A stretch of DNA of 64,000 nt from Streptomyces olindensis (GCA_000696115.1 JJOH01000014.1:62001-126000); one strand, 5' to 3'; shown: positions 45,065 to 53,970, counted from the first letter of the stretch. Notes: generated from the sequence alone by a model not told the origin. Numbers and translations: made by a program.

Positions 45065-45979
45065 TCAGCGGGCACCTGCGGTGACGCCGCCCGCGGGCTT
45101 GTCGAGGACGTAGGCCGTGTAGCGCGTGACGCGCCCGATGGCCCGGTGGGCCCGGACGACGGCGATGACCTCGTCCCAGTCCCGCGCGTCGAGCGTGCGC
45201 AGGCCGGGCCATCGCACGCACAGGGCCCGCCGGCCGGCCCGGGTGGACGCGGTGCCGACGAACAGGGCGCAGAGCAGGGCTGCCCGGTGGAGGACGGGGG
45301 TGGTCCAGTCGAGGATCCGGCGCGTGGTGAAGCCGGCGGCGGACGCCATCCGCGGGTACCGCTCGCACGGTTCCAGGTCGTCGAAGCGCCAGGTCGCGCG
45401 GACGAGGCCCGTCGGGTCGAGGGACCCGATCGGCCGGTCCGTACGGGAGGTGACGTCCACGAGGACGAGCCGGCCTCCGGGGCGGAGCAGCCGGAAGCTC
45501 TCGTCCAGGAACGACCGACGGCCCTCATGGCCGAAGTGGAAGGCGGCCTCCAGGCAGTGCACACGGTCGAAGGAACCATCCGCCAGCGGGATCCGGTCGG
45601 CCTGCCGCGGCAGAGCCGTGGCGTCGGCGACGGCGAAACGCGCCCTGTCGCCGAAGCGGCGGCGCGCCTGGTCGATCTGCGCGGGCTGGACGTCCACCCC
45701 CAGCGCCCGGCATCCCGCGGCGCCCAGCCGCGCCGTGGTCTCACCGCGCCCGCAGCCGGCGTCCAGGACGAGCTGTCCGGGCCGGGCGTCCAGCAACGCC
45801 AGCGACCGGCGCGCCAGTCGGCGCTGGAAGGGCACCGGCCCGGTCAGGGCCACGAGCGGCAGGGTGGGCAGGGTGTAGTAGCCGATGTCGGCCAGGCTGT
45901 CCCAGCCGAGGTGCCGCAGCACCCGGAAGAGCACGCTGTCGTCGTTGTACACACGCGCGAGGTCCCGGCCGTCACCCAT
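45065..45979 (-). CDS. SAM-dependent methyltransferase
   Basis: A 304-residue class I methyltransferase: LVLDAGCGRGETTARLGAAGCRALGVDVQPAQIDQA is motif I and beyond, DRVHCLEAAFHFGHEGRRSFLDES is motif II/III, and LLRPGGRLVLVDVTSR motif III. The C-terminus has hydrophobic patches (LHRAALLCALFVGTA), which could associate with membranes or lipids. ATG 45979 follows GGAGG on the minus strand. The acceptor could be a sterol-like, quinone or polyketide ring; it is not resolvable here. Confidence 0.85.
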   Translation of the reverse strand: MGDGRDLARVYNDDSVLFRVLRHLGWDSLADIGYYTLPTLPLVALTGPVPFQRRLARRSLALLDARPGQLVLDAGCGRGETTARLGAAGCRALGVDVQPAQIDQARRRFGDRARFAVADATALPRQADRIPLADGSFDRVHCLEAAFHFGHEGRRSFLDESFRLLRPGGRLVLVDVTSRTDRPIGSLDPTGLVRATWRFDDLEPCERYPRMASAAGFTTRRILDWTTPVLHRAALLCALFVGTASTRAGRRALCVRWPGLRTLDARDWDEVIAVVRAHRAIGRVTRYTAYVLDKPAGGVTAGAR

Positions 45980-46025
45980 CCCGCGTCCTCCGTTCCGCAC
46001 GAGCCTCCACCCGTCCCCTTACCCC

Positions 46026-46053
46026 TGTCACCGCCCCGACCCGCGCCTACACT
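46026..46053 (+). promoter_or_regulatory. Candidate promoter of the liv operon
   Basis: TGTCAC (46026-46031), 16 nt, TACACT (46048-46053), 39 nt before the livH start. The -10 is good; the -35 is only a fair match. Confidence 0.4.
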
Positions 46054-46091
46054 GACCCCATAAGGGATGTTCGTGACGTACCGGAACCACC

Positions 46092-47087
46092 GTGCGCTAT
46101 CAGCGGATCTTCGTGCCGGCCCTCGCCCTGGTCCTCGTGATGCTGCCCGCGATCTCCACGCGGGCCCAGGGCGAGGAAGTGCCGCGCGGCCCCACGTTCG
46201 CCGCGCGCGCTCTGCAGGCTCTGATCGACGGTGTCCAGTTCGGAGTGATCATCGCGATCACCTCGGTCGGACTCTCGCTGATCTTCGGCACGATCCACCT
46301 GATCAACTTCGCGCACGGAGAGTTCGTCACGATCGGCGCCACCTTCGCGTTCTTCCTCAACGTCTCCGCGGCCGGCCCGGGCTGGCACCTGATTCCCGCC
46401 GCCCTCGCCGCGGTGGTCTTCGGCGCCCTGCTGGGCGGCGCCGTCGAACGCGGCATCTGGCGCCCGCTGCGCGCCCGGGGCACCGGGCTGATCAACATGT
46501 TCATCGTCACCATCGGGCTCTCGCTCCTGCTGCGCCACGTCGTCCTCGTGCTCTACGGCACCCGGCCCGCCTCCTACGCCCAGTACGACATCCAGAGCAC
46601 GATCGGCCTCGGCCCGGCCGGCATCACCCCCCGGGACCTCACCGTCACCCTGCTCTCCGTGCTGGTGCTGCTCGGCATCGCCGTGCTCCTGCAGAAGACG
46701 CGGATCGGCACGGCCGTGCGGGCCGTCGCCGCCAACCGTGACCTCGCGGAGGCGTCGGGCATCGATGTGCAGCGGGTGGTGCTGTTCGTGTGGATGCTCG
46801 CCGGCGCCCTGGCCGCCCTCGGCGGGGTCTTCTTCGGCCTGGTGGAGATCGTCACCTGGGACATGGGCTTCAAGCTCCTGCTGCTCATGTTCGCGGGGAT
46901 CATCCTGGGCGGCCTCGGCTCCGCCTACGGTGCGATGGTCGGCAGTCTCGTCATCGGCGTCGTCGCCCAGATGTCCACCCTGTGGTTCCCGGTCGACCTG
47001 CAGTACGCCTGGGCGCTGCTCGTCCTGATCCTGGTCCTCCTCGTCCGGCCGCAGGGCATCCTCGGCCGGGCCGAACGCGTCGGGTGA
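46092..47087 (+). CDS. livH: Branched-chain amino-acid ABC transporter permease LivH
   Basis: A 331-residue permease. An N-terminal signal-like helix (IFVPALALVLVMLPAISTRAQ) precedes the usual LivH body: LIDGVQFGVIIAITSVGLSLIFGTIHLINFAHGEFVTIGA. GIDVQRVVLFVWMLAGALAALGGVFFGL is the cytoplasmic coupling region. It imports leucine/isoleucine/valine or related solutes such as urea or amides. GTG 46092 follows GGAACC. It is followed 10 bp downstream by livM. The signal-like N-terminal extension is seen in other actinobacterial members and may add a helix. Confidence 0.88.
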   Translation: MRYQRIFVPALALVLVMLPAISTRAQGEEVPRGPTFAARALQALIDGVQFGVIIAITSVGLSLIFGTIHLINFAHGEFVTIGATFAFFLNVSAAGPGWHLIPAALAAVVFGALLGGAVERGIWRPLRARGTGLINMFIVTIGLSLLLRHVVLVLYGTRPASYAQYDIQSTIGLGPAGITPRDLTVTLLSVLVLLGIAVLLQKTRIGTAVRAVAANRDLAEASGIDVQRVVLFVWMLAGALAALGGVFFGLVEIVTWDMGFKLLLLMFAGIILGGLGSAYGAMVGSLVIGVVAQMSTLWFPVDLQYAWALLVLILVLLVRPQGILGRAERVG

Positions 47088-47097
47088 GGGGTGCGCC

Positions 47098-48090
47098 ATG
47101 GACTTCTCGGCCATCGTCTCCGACGCCCTGCGCTCGGGCATCGGCCCCATCGCCGCCGTCTACGCGCTCGCCGCGATGGGCCTGAACCTGCACTTCGGCT
47201 ACACGGGGCTGCTGAACTTCGGCCAGGTCGGTTTCATGCTGGTCGGCGGCTACGGGCTCGCCATCACGGTGGCGACGTACGACGGCCCGATGTGGCTCGG
47301 CGTCCTGGGCGGGATCGCCTGCGCGATCGTGCTGGCCCTGCTCCTCGGCCTGCCCACCCTGCGGCTGCGCGCCGACTACCTGGCCATCACCACGATCGCG
47401 GCGGGGGAGACGCTTCGCCTGTTCTACCGCTCCAGCTGGGCCGAGCCGGTCACCGGCGGGGTGTTCGGCCTGCAGAGGTTCGCGAACGACTTCTACGCGC
47501 TCAACCCCATCGACCCCGGCACCTACGGCGTGTGGCTCGTGCGGTTCAGCTCTCGCGACATCTGGGTGATGATCGTCGGATGGGCGCTGGTCGTCGTGGT
47601 CGGATCTCTGCTGGCCCTGCTGATCCACAGCCCGTGGGGCCGTGTCATCCGGTCGATCCGTGAGGACGAGGTCGCCGCCCGCAGCCTCGGCAAGAACGTC
47701 TACGCGTACAAGATGCAGAGCCTCGTGCTCGGCGGCGTCATCGGGGCGGTCGCGGGCATGCTGCAGGCGATCCAGGTGCAGTCCGTGAACCCGGACAACT
47801 ACGACCCGGGCGTCACGTTCTTCCTGTACACACTGCTCGTCCTCGGAGGCGCCGGGCGGATCCTCGGGCCGGTCGTCGGCGCGATCCTGTTCTGGTTCGT
47901 CCTGAGCTTCCTCGACAGCGCGCTCCGCCAGGCCATCGACGCCGAGTACGTCTCGCCGGACCTCATCAGCACCTCGGAGGTCGGCGCGGTGCGCTTCGCC
48001 CTCGTCGGGGTCGCCCTGATCCTGCTGGTCGCGTTCCGGCCGCAGGGCATCCTCGGCAGCCGGAAGGAGATGCTGCTCAGTGGCCGCTGA
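47098..48090 (+). CDS. livM: Branched-chain amino-acid ABC transporter permease LivM
   Basis: A 330-residue permease with YALAAMGLNLHFGYTGLLNFGQVGFMLVGGYG, the LivM opening, and the coupling loop SIREDEVAARSLGKNVYAYKMQSLVLGG. The C-terminus FRPQGILGSRKE is characteristic. ATG 47098 lies 10 nt after livH. Its stop region overlaps the GTG start of livG by 11 bp, so the two are coupled. It forms the pore with LivH. Confidence 0.9.
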   Translation: MDFSAIVSDALRSGIGPIAAVYALAAMGLNLHFGYTGLLNFGQVGFMLVGGYGLAITVATYDGPMWLGVLGGIACAIVLALLLGLPTLRLRADYLAITTIAAGETLRLFYRSSWAEPVTGGVFGLQRFANDFYALNPIDPGTYGVWLVRFSSRDIWVMIVGWALVVVVGSLLALLIHSPWGRVIRSIREDEVAARSLGKNVYAYKMQSLVLGGVIGAVAGMLQAIQVQSVNPDNYDPGVTFFLYTLLVLGGAGRILGPVVGAILFWFVLSFLDSALRQAIDAEYVSPDLISTSEVGAVRFALVGVALILLVAFRPQGILGSRKEMLLSGR

Positions 48091-48970
48091 CCCCGTCGTG
48101 CCCGCACCGGGCCGGCTCTCCGCGATCGACCCCCGGCCGGGGGTGCGCAAGCCCGATCCCCTGCTGGTCCTGGACCAGGTGACCCGCAAGTTCGGCGGCC
48201 TGGTCGCCGTGCGGGTCGAGCACCTGGAGGTGCAGCGCGGCGTCATCACGGCGCTCATCGGCCCCAACGGCGCGGGCAAGACCACGCTGTTCAACGTGGT
48301 GAGCGGCTTCGACCGGGCCGACGGCGGACGGTGGTCGTTCGACGGACAGCCGCTCACCGGCTCCCCGGCGCACCGGGTGGCGCGGCGCGGACTGGTCCGT
48401 ACGTTCCAGCTCTCCCGGGCGCTCGCCCGGCTCACCGTGCTGGAGAACCTGCTGCTCGCCGCGCCCGGGCAACGCGGCGAGCGGGCGCTGCCCGCGCTGC
48501 TGCGGCCGCTGTGGCGCGGGCAGGAGCGGGAGATGGAGCGCAGGGCCGACGAACTGCTGGACAGGTTCCGGCTCGGGCCCCTGCGCGACGACCACGCCGG
48601 CACGCTCTCCGGGGGCCAGCGCAAACTGCTGGAACTGGCCCGTGCGCTGATGGCCCGCCCGGTCATGCTCCTGCTCGACGAGCCGATGGCCGGGGTGAAC
48701 CCCGCGCTGACCCAGTCGCTGCTCGGACACATCACGCGGCTGCGCGACGAGGGGCTGACGGTGTGCTTCGTCGAACACGACATGGACGTGGTGATGGGGA
48801 TCAGCGACTGGGTGGCCGTGATGGCCGACGGACGCCTGGTGGCCGAGGGCCCACCGCACACGATCGGCCGGAACCCCGCCGTCGTGGACGCCTACCTGGG
48901 CAAGCGGCACGACGAGCCCCAGGCCACCGAGGAGACGGGCCAGGGGGAGCAGAACGGGAAGGAGGACTAG
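48080..48970 (+). CDS. livG: Branched-chain amino-acid ABC transporter ATP-binding protein LivG
   Basis: A 296-residue ATPase: Walker A GPNGAGKTT, a long LivG-type insert (RRGLVRTFQLSRALARLTVLENLLLA), signature LSGGQRKLLELARAL, and Walker B VMLLLDEPMAGVNP. GTG 48080 overlaps the end of livM. The C-terminal tail (EPQATEETGQGEQNGKED) is acidic and low complexity. It works with LivF to energise transport. Confidence 0.9.
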   Translation: MAADPVVPAPGRLSAIDPRPGVRKPDPLLVLDQVTRKFGGLVAVRVEHLEVQRGVITALIGPNGAGKTTLFNVVSGFDRADGGRWSFDGQPLTGSPAHRVARRGLVRTFQLSRALARLTVLENLLLAAPGQRGERALPALLRPLWRGQEREMERRADELLDRFRLGPLRDDHAGTLSGGQRKLLELARALMARPVMLLLDEPMAGVNPALTQSLLGHITRLRDEGLTVCFVEHDMDVVMGISDWVAVMADGRLVAEGPPHTIGRNPAVVDAYLGKRHDEPQATEETGQGEQNGKED

Positions 48971-48972
48971 CG

Positions 48973-49713
48973 ATGTCCGCCGAGGAACAGGTACCGGTGC
49001 TGGCGGCCGACGACATCGTGGCCGGCTACGTCCCCGGTGTCGACGTGCTGCGCGGATGCAGCGTCGAGGTGCGGCCGGGCGAGGTGGTCGGCGTGATCGG
49101 CCCCAACGGCGCCGGCAAGTCGACGTTGGTGAAGGCCGTCTTCGGGCTGCTGCGGGTGCGCCGCGGGACCGTGCGGCTGCGCGGCGAGGACGTCACCGGC
49201 CGGCCCGCGCACGAACTGGTCCGGCGGGGCGTGGGCTACGTGCCGCAGCTCCAGAACGTGTTCCCCACCCTCACGGTCGAGGAGAACCTGCGGATGGGGA
49301 TGTACCTGCGGCCCAAGGACCACGCGCGGCGGGTCGCGGCGGTCGAGGAACTCTTCCCCGTACTGGCCCAACGCCGCAGGCAGAAGGCCGGCGCGATGTC
49401 CGGCGGCGAGCGCCAGATGCTCGCGATGGCCCGCGCCCTGATGATGGAGCCGCGACTGCTGCTGCTCGACGAGCCGTCGGCCGGCCTGTCACCGCTCCAC
49501 CAGGACCACGTCTTCGACCGCTGCCGCGTGATCAACAGCGCGGGCGTCGCCGTGCTCATGGTCGAGCAGAACGCCCGCAGGTGCCTGCAGTTCTGCGACC
49601 GCGGCTACGTCCTCGACCAGGGCCGCAACGCGTACACCGGCACGGGCACGGCCCTGCTCCACGACGAGAAGGTGATCGAGCTCTACCTCGGCACGCTCGC
49701 CCGCGTCCGCTGA
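48973..49713 (+). CDS. livF: Branched-chain amino-acid ABC transporter ATP-binding protein LivF
   Basis: A 246-residue ATPase: Walker A GPNGAGKST, YVPQLQNVFPTLTVEENLRMG (the typical LivF segment), signature MSGGERQMLAMARAL and Walker B LLLLDEPSAGLSP. GGAAGGAGG lies just before ATG 48973, 2 nt after the livG stop. It is the last gene of the operon and converges on the binding-protein gene with 30 bp between stops. Confidence 0.9.
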   Translation: MSAEEQVPVLAADDIVAGYVPGVDVLRGCSVEVRPGEVVGVIGPNGAGKSTLVKAVFGLLRVRRGTVRLRGEDVTGRPAHELVRRGVGYVPQLQNVFPTLTVEENLRMGMYLRPKDHARRVAAVEELFPVLAQRRRQKAGAMSGGERQMLAMARALMMEPRLLLLDEPSAGLSPLHQDHVFDRCRVINSAGVAVLMVEQNARRCLQFCDRGYVLDQGRNAYTGTGTALLHDEKVIELYLGTLARVR

Positions 49714-49743
49714 CTCCCGTCGTCGGCCCTCCGGTCCTCCCGG

Positions 49744-50991
49744 TCACTCCTCGGCCTTGCTGGTCTCGGTCCGCAGGGTCTCCAGCTGTCCCTCGTCGTT
49801 GTAGCCGTACACCTCGATCGAGGCCTGACCGGGTTCGCCCTTGTCGGTGAAGTCGAGCGGACCGCTCACACCGTCGTAGTCGATGTCCCTGCCGTCGGCG
49901 AGCAGCTCCTTGCAGGCGGCGAACGAGTTGCACTTCTCGCCGTCCCTGGTGATCCCGTTCATCTCCTTCACGTACTCGCCCGGGTCGTCGGACTCCGCCT
50001 TCTCGGCGGCGAGCGCGATCGTCGTCGCGCAGTCGAACACCTGCGGTGCGAACTGCAGCTCCTTCAGATCCGGCGCGAATTCCTTGAGGTCCTTCACGTA
50101 CTGCTCGTTCGTCGCCGACGCCGGCGCGGTCCCCTTCATCCCGGAGAGCCTCTCCGGCTGGCCCGGGGCGACCAGCGAGGGCAGTTCCTCGCTGCGCAGT
50201 CCGTCGGCGCCGTAGACGCCGATCCGGTCGGGCCCGAGCCCGGACTCGATCATGCCCTGAAGGATCTGGGTGCCCTCCTCGAAGGCGATCACCACGGCGG
50301 CGTCCGGCCTGGAGTTCTCCATCTGCTGGACGACCTGGTCGAAGTTGGTCGCCTTCGGGTCGTAGGTCTCCGCGAGCGTCACCGTCGCCCCGCGCTCCTC
50401 CAGTGCCTTCTGGGTGGCCTCCATCAGGCCGCGCCCGTAGTCGTCCGCCCGTGCGACCAGGGCCACCCGGTCGTGGCCGTCGTCGCGGACGACGTCCGCC
50501 AGGACGGGCCCCTGCAACGCGTCGCTCGGGACGGTACGGAAGTAGAAGCCGTCGTCCTCGTAGTCGGTGAACGTGGGAGCGGTGTTCGACCCCGAACACT
50601 GCACGACGCCCGCTCCGGTCACCCGGTCGATGAACGCCAGCGACATGCCGGAAGCCGCGGCGCCGACGATCGCGTCCACGCCTGCCGCGAGGACCCGGTC
50701 CGCCGACTGCGCGGCGACGGCCTCCTGGCCCGCCTCGTCACTGGAGACCACGGCCGGCACGGGCTTGCCCAGGACTCCGCCGGCGTCGTTGATCTCCTGG
50801 ATCGCGAACTTCAAGGACTCGATCTGGGGCGGGCCCAGGTAGGCCAGCTGTCCCGTCTCCGGCAGGACGTAGCCGAACTGGAGCTCGCCGTCGCCCGGCT
50901 CGGCCCGGGCCGTGCCCGTCGTACCGCAGACGGCCATCACGAGAGCGGCCGCGCTTGCGAAGATCGCGGACCGCCTTATCGACGCTTTCAT
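49744..50991 (-). CDS. Branched-chain amino-acid-type substrate-binding protein
   Basis: A 415-residue periplasmic-binding-fold protein of the LivJ/LivK type. MKASIRRSAIFASAAALVMAVCGTTGTARA is a signal peptide; a cysteine occurs late in it (MAVCGT), so lipoprotein processing is possible but the spacing is not ideal. Core: FGYVLPETGQLAYLGPPQIESLKFAIQEINDAGGVLGKPV, then SDALQGPVLADVVRD. It is encoded opposite to livHMGF and convergent with it, so it is transcribed separately while probably serving that importer. ATG 50991 follows GGAGGCGGAG. Confidence 0.85.
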   Translation of the reverse strand: MKASIRRSAIFASAAALVMAVCGTTGTARAEPGDGELQFGYVLPETGQLAYLGPPQIESLKFAIQEINDAGGVLGKPVPAVVSSDEAGQEAVAAQSADRVLAAGVDAIVGAAASGMSLAFIDRVTGAGVVQCSGSNTAPTFTDYEDDGFYFRTVPSDALQGPVLADVVRDDGHDRVALVARADDYGRGLMEATQKALEERGATVTLAETYDPKATNFDQVVQQMENSRPDAAVVIAFEEGTQILQGMIESGLGPDRIGVYGADGLRSEELPSLVAPGQPERLSGMKGTAPASATNEQYVKDLKEFAPDLKELQFAPQVFDCATTIALAAEKAESDDPGEYVKEMNGITRDGEKCNSFAACKELLADGRDIDYDGVSGPLDFTDKGEPGQASIEVYGYNDEGQLETLRTETSKAEE

Positions 50992-51121
50992 CTCCGCCTC
51001 CGCTCGTTCACAGGCGGCGGTGGTCGACTGGCCGGCCCTCCGCCCGCCATCCGTACACGAGCCTAGAACTCATCGAGAGCCCGGAAAAGTATGAAACGTA
51101 CGCTTTCTCGGCCTTTGTGTT

Positions 51122-51189
51122 TCCCGTTGTGATCACAACGCCCTGCGCTCCCTTCACAGGTCGCGCAGGGTGTCGTGATCACGACGGGA
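51122..51189. terminator. Long imperfect hairpin with two TGATCA-centred palindromes
   Basis: Arms of 27 nt (51122-51148 and 51163-51189) match at 24 positions around a 14-nt loop. Each arm itself contains a palindrome: CGTTGTGATCACAACG (51125-51140) and GTCGTGATCACGAC (51172-51185). It lies 9 nt after the stop of the efflux gene and about 130 nt before the substrate-binding-protein gene start, so it is probably the terminator of the former; operator use is possible. Confidence 0.55.
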
Positions 51190-51197
51190 GGCGTTCC

Positions 51198-52694
51198 CTA
51201 GTCGCGTACGGCGACGCGTTCCGCCTCCTCGCGTTCCGCCTCCTTGGGGGCGGACGCGGCGACCACGACGGACGGCCGGTTCCGGCGGGATCGCAGGCCG
51301 GTGAGGGTGATCAGCAGGCCGGCGAGGGCGATGAGCGTCACGACCACCAGGCCGGGCCGGTAGCTGTCGAGCACGGCCTGCGGGGAGGGATTGCCGCCCT
51401 CGGGGGAATGCGCGGTCACCACCGCCGTCACCACCGCGAGGAAGATCGCGCCGCCCACCTGGACCGAGGTGTTGAGCAGTCCGGAGACCATGCCCTGCTC
51501 GTGCTCGTCGACGCCGTTGGTGGCCTGGACATTGAGGGAGGGGAAGGTCAGCGCGAAGCCCGAGCCGACCAGCAGCATCGTCGGCAGGATCACCGCCGCG
51601 TAGACCGGGTCGAGGTCGATGCGCAGGAACAGCACGTAGCCGGCCACCATCAGCGCGAAGCCCAGCACGATCAGCCGGGCCGTGCCGAACCGGTCGATGA
51701 CGGCACCCACCTTCGTCGCGGACAGCGCCACCAGCGCGCCGGCCGGCAGGAAGGCCAGGGCCGTGTGCAGCGCGGACCAGCCGAGCAGTTGCTGCATGTA
51801 CAGCGTGACCAGGAACTGGAAGCCGATGTAGCTGCCGACGAACGTCAACGCGCCCAGCTGGGCCCGCACTTGCGGCCCCGAACGCAGCACGCCGAGCCGG
51901 ACCAGCGGGCTCGGGCTGCGCCGCTCCACGGCCACGAAGGCCGCCAGCAGGACGGCCACGGCCGCGAAGGACAGGATCGTCCGGGCTGAGCCCCAGCCCA
52001 CCTCGGGCGCCTCGACGACGGTGAAGACGAGCAGCAGCATCGAGGCGGTGCCGAGCACGGCGCCGGGGATGTCGTAACCGCCCTCGGCGCGCTCGCGCTC
52101 GCTGCGCGGCAGCAGCTTCAGACCCGCGATCAGGGCGATCAGGGCGATCGGGGCGGGCAGCAGCATGGTCAGGCGCCAACTGGCCTCCGTCAGCAGGCCG
52201 GAGAAGACCAGGCCCATCGAGTAGCCGGTGGCGCCGCAGGTGGTGTAGATGGCGAGGGCGCGGTTGCGCAGCGGGCCCTCGGGGAACGTCGTGGTGATGA
52301 TCGACAGGCCGGCGGGGGCGGTGAAGGCCGCGCTCAGGCCCTTGACGAAGCGGCTGGCGATGAGCAGCGGCCCGGAGTCGACGAGACCGCCGAGCAGCGA
52401 GGCCAGCGCGAAGACGCCCAGGGCCACCAGGAAGACCTGGCGCCGGCCCAGCAGGTCGGCGGTGCGTCCGCCGAGGAGGAGCAGGCCGCCGTAGCCCAGG
52501 ATGTAGCCGCTGACGATCCACTGCAGCGCGGAGGTCGACAGGCCGAGGTCGGCGCCGATGGACGGCAGCGCGACGCCGACCATGGAGACGTCGAGGGCGT
52601 CCAGGAACATCGCGGCGCAGAGCACCAGGAGGGTGCCCCAGAGTCGGGGAGTCCAACGCCCTTCGGACGTCGGGGTGGTGAGCGGAGAGGTCAT
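51198..52694 (-). CDS. MFS drug transporter, DHA2 (14-helix) type
   Basis: A 498-residue MFS protein: AAMFLDALDVSMVGVALPSIGADLGLSTSALQWIVSGYILGYGGLLLLGGRTADLLGRR carries motif D1 and motif A, and LNTSVQVGGAIFLAVVTAVV is typical of the later helices. DHA2 pumps export lipophilic drugs or dyes with proton antiport. ATG 52694 is used. It is divergent from a MarR gene 87 bp away with an obvious shared operator, so expression is probably induced by a MarR ligand. Confidence 0.9.
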   Translation of the reverse strand: MTSPLTTPTSEGRWTPRLWGTLLVLCAAMFLDALDVSMVGVALPSIGADLGLSTSALQWIVSGYILGYGGLLLLGGRTADLLGRRQVFLVALGVFALASLLGGLVDSGPLLIASRFVKGLSAAFTAPAGLSIITTTFPEGPLRNRALAIYTTCGATGYSMGLVFSGLLTEASWRLTMLLPAPIALIALIAGLKLLPRSERERAEGGYDIPGAVLGTASMLLLVFTVVEAPEVGWGSARTILSFAAVAVLLAAFVAVERRSPSPLVRLGVLRSGPQVRAQLGALTFVGSYIGFQFLVTLYMQQLLGWSALHTALAFLPAGALVALSATKVGAVIDRFGTARLIVLGFALMVAGYVLFLRIDLDPVYAAVILPTMLLVGSGFALTFPSLNVQATNGVDEHEQGMVSGLLNTSVQVGGAIFLAVVTAVVTAHSPEGGNPSPQAVLDSYRPGLVVVTLIALAGLLITLTGLRSRRNRPSVVVAASAPKEAEREEAERVAVRD

Positions 52695-52708
52695 GCCCGA
52701 GACACTAC

Positions 52709-52735
52709 ATGCGCATGCATGAGATGCAAGCGCAT
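52709..52735. promoter_or_regulatory. Near-perfect inverted repeat, likely MarR operator
   Basis: ATGCGCATGCAT, 3 nt, ATGCAAGCGCAT: 12-bp arms with one mismatch, 15 nt upstream of the efflux gene start and 46 nt before the MarR gene. A further GATGCAA follows at 52743-52749. Confidence 0.7.
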
Positions 52736-52781
52736 TTAATTCAGATGCAACAATCCCGGTTCTCTGTTACGGTGCGTCCTC

Positions 52782-53177
52782 ATGGCGGCGAAGCAGGCCG
52801 AGCAGGCGCTCGTGGAACAGTGGCGGGACATTCTGGCGCTGCACGCGCGCACGCAGTGCGAACTCGACCGGGTCCTGCATGATCACGGCCTGTGCGCCAG
52901 CGACTTCGAGGTGCTCGACGTCCTGGCCGGGTGCCGGACTCCGAAGGGCACCCCGGCCTACCGGGTGCAGGAGATCTCCGAGCGGGTCCACCTGAGCCAG
53001 AGCGCGCTGTCGCGGCTGATCGCCCGGCTGGAGAAGGAGGGCCTCGTCGAGCGCTGCATGTGCCCCGAGGACCGGCGGGGCGTGCGGGTCTCCCTCACGG
53101 CGAAGGGGCGCGCGCTGCACGGCGAGGTACTGCCCGTGCAGCGCGCGGTGCTGGCGCGGATGCTGGCGGACGACTGA
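52782..53177 (+). CDS. MarR-family regulator
   Basis: A 131-residue MarR: an N-terminal helix (EQALVEQWRDILALHARTQCELDRVL), the recognition helix LSQSALSRLIARLEKEGLV and the wing ERCMCPEDRRGVRVSLT. The cysteines at CMC could be redox-sensitive, and one more occurs in the N-terminal helix (RTQCELD), so an oxidation-sensing OhrR-like mode is possible but speculative. ATG 52782. It probably represses the divergent drug-efflux gene. Confidence 0.88.
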   Translation: MAAKQAEQALVEQWRDILALHARTQCELDRVLHDHGLCASDFEVLDVLAGCRTPKGTPAYRVQEISERVHLSQSALSRLIARLEKEGLVERCMCPEDRRGVRVSLTAKGRALHGEVLPVQRAVLARMLADD

Positions 53178-53187
53178 GCCCGGGCGG

Positions 53188-53916
53188 TCAGACTCCCGAC
53201 GTCTCCCGCCACAGCTCGGCCAGCGCCCGGTCGCCCGTGACCGACGGCATGGGCCCCCGGTTCCACAGCGCCAGGTACACCCGCTCCGCCGGGCCGGAGA
53301 GTTCGCACTCGGCCGCCGCGGACGCGTCGCGCGTGGTGACGGGCGGCTCCGGGGACAGCCGTACGGTCCACACCGCGTCGGTGTCGTCCGTGCGGACCCG
53401 CAGCACGCGCGGTTCGTCCGTGCGGACCCGGCTCTTGGGGCGGGCGTGGAAGCCGCGCAGCAGTTCGTCGATGCCGTCGGTCGCGAAGTCGGGGGTGACG
53501 GCCGTGGTGCCGGCGCCGCGAGCGGACTCCGCGTCGACCCGGTGCACCGCCGTCTCGTGTGCCTGCCGCCGGGTCCAGAAGGCCAGCGGGGACGGCGCCG
53601 GCAGGAAGGACCAGCACTCCACGTCGGGCGCGGCGTCGGCCAGCGCGCGGACGAGGCGGCGGTGGCTGTCGCGATACCAGGCCACGAGCTCCGCGCCGTC
53701 GACGTCCGGGGCTTCACCCAGGGGGCGCCGCTCGCTGTACCCCTCGGTCACGTACGAGGCGGCCCAGCGGTGCACCGCGCCCGTGTGCCGCAGCAGGTCG
53801 CGCACCTGCCACCCCGGGCACGTCGGCACCTTGGCGTCCGTCCCGGCCTCCTCGGCGGCCGCGGCGAGCAACCGGCCCTCCGTCTCCAGCGCTTGAAGCA
53901 ACTCGGCGGTCTCCAT
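53188..53916 (-). CDS. Maleylpyruvate isomerase-family, mycothiol-dependent protein
   Basis: A 242-residue protein of the DinB-like MDMPI family: ELLQALETEGRLLAAAAEEAG, WQVRDLLRHTGAVHRWAASYV, FWTRRQAHETAVHRVDAE and a C-terminal SCP2-like sheet part. The histidine-rich helices resemble the metal-binding positions of mycothiol-dependent isomerases. ATG 53916 is chosen; it may be leaderless, with CAGACT 9 nt upstream. It converges on the MarR gene with 10 bp between stops. The substrate is unknown. Confidence 0.8.
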   Translation of the reverse strand: METAELLQALETEGRLLAAAAEEAGTDAKVPTCPGWQVRDLLRHTGAVHRWAASYVTEGYSERRPLGEAPDVDGAELVAWYRDSHRRLVRALADAAPDVECWSFLPAPSPLAFWTRRQAHETAVHRVDAESARGAGTTAVTPDFATDGIDELLRGFHARPKSRVRTDEPRVLRVRTDDTDAVWTVRLSPEPPVTTRDASAAAECELSGPAERVYLALWNRGPMPSVTGDRALAELWRETSGV

Positions 53917-53970
53917 GGCGCCGAGTCTGCCGTATGGAGGGCGCTCCAAGCGCCGGATTTTCGCGGCACG

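Noticed and set aside
46750..49300. Apparent antisense frames opposite livHMGF
   Set aside because: They mirror the codon bias of the liv genes and have no recognisable domains.
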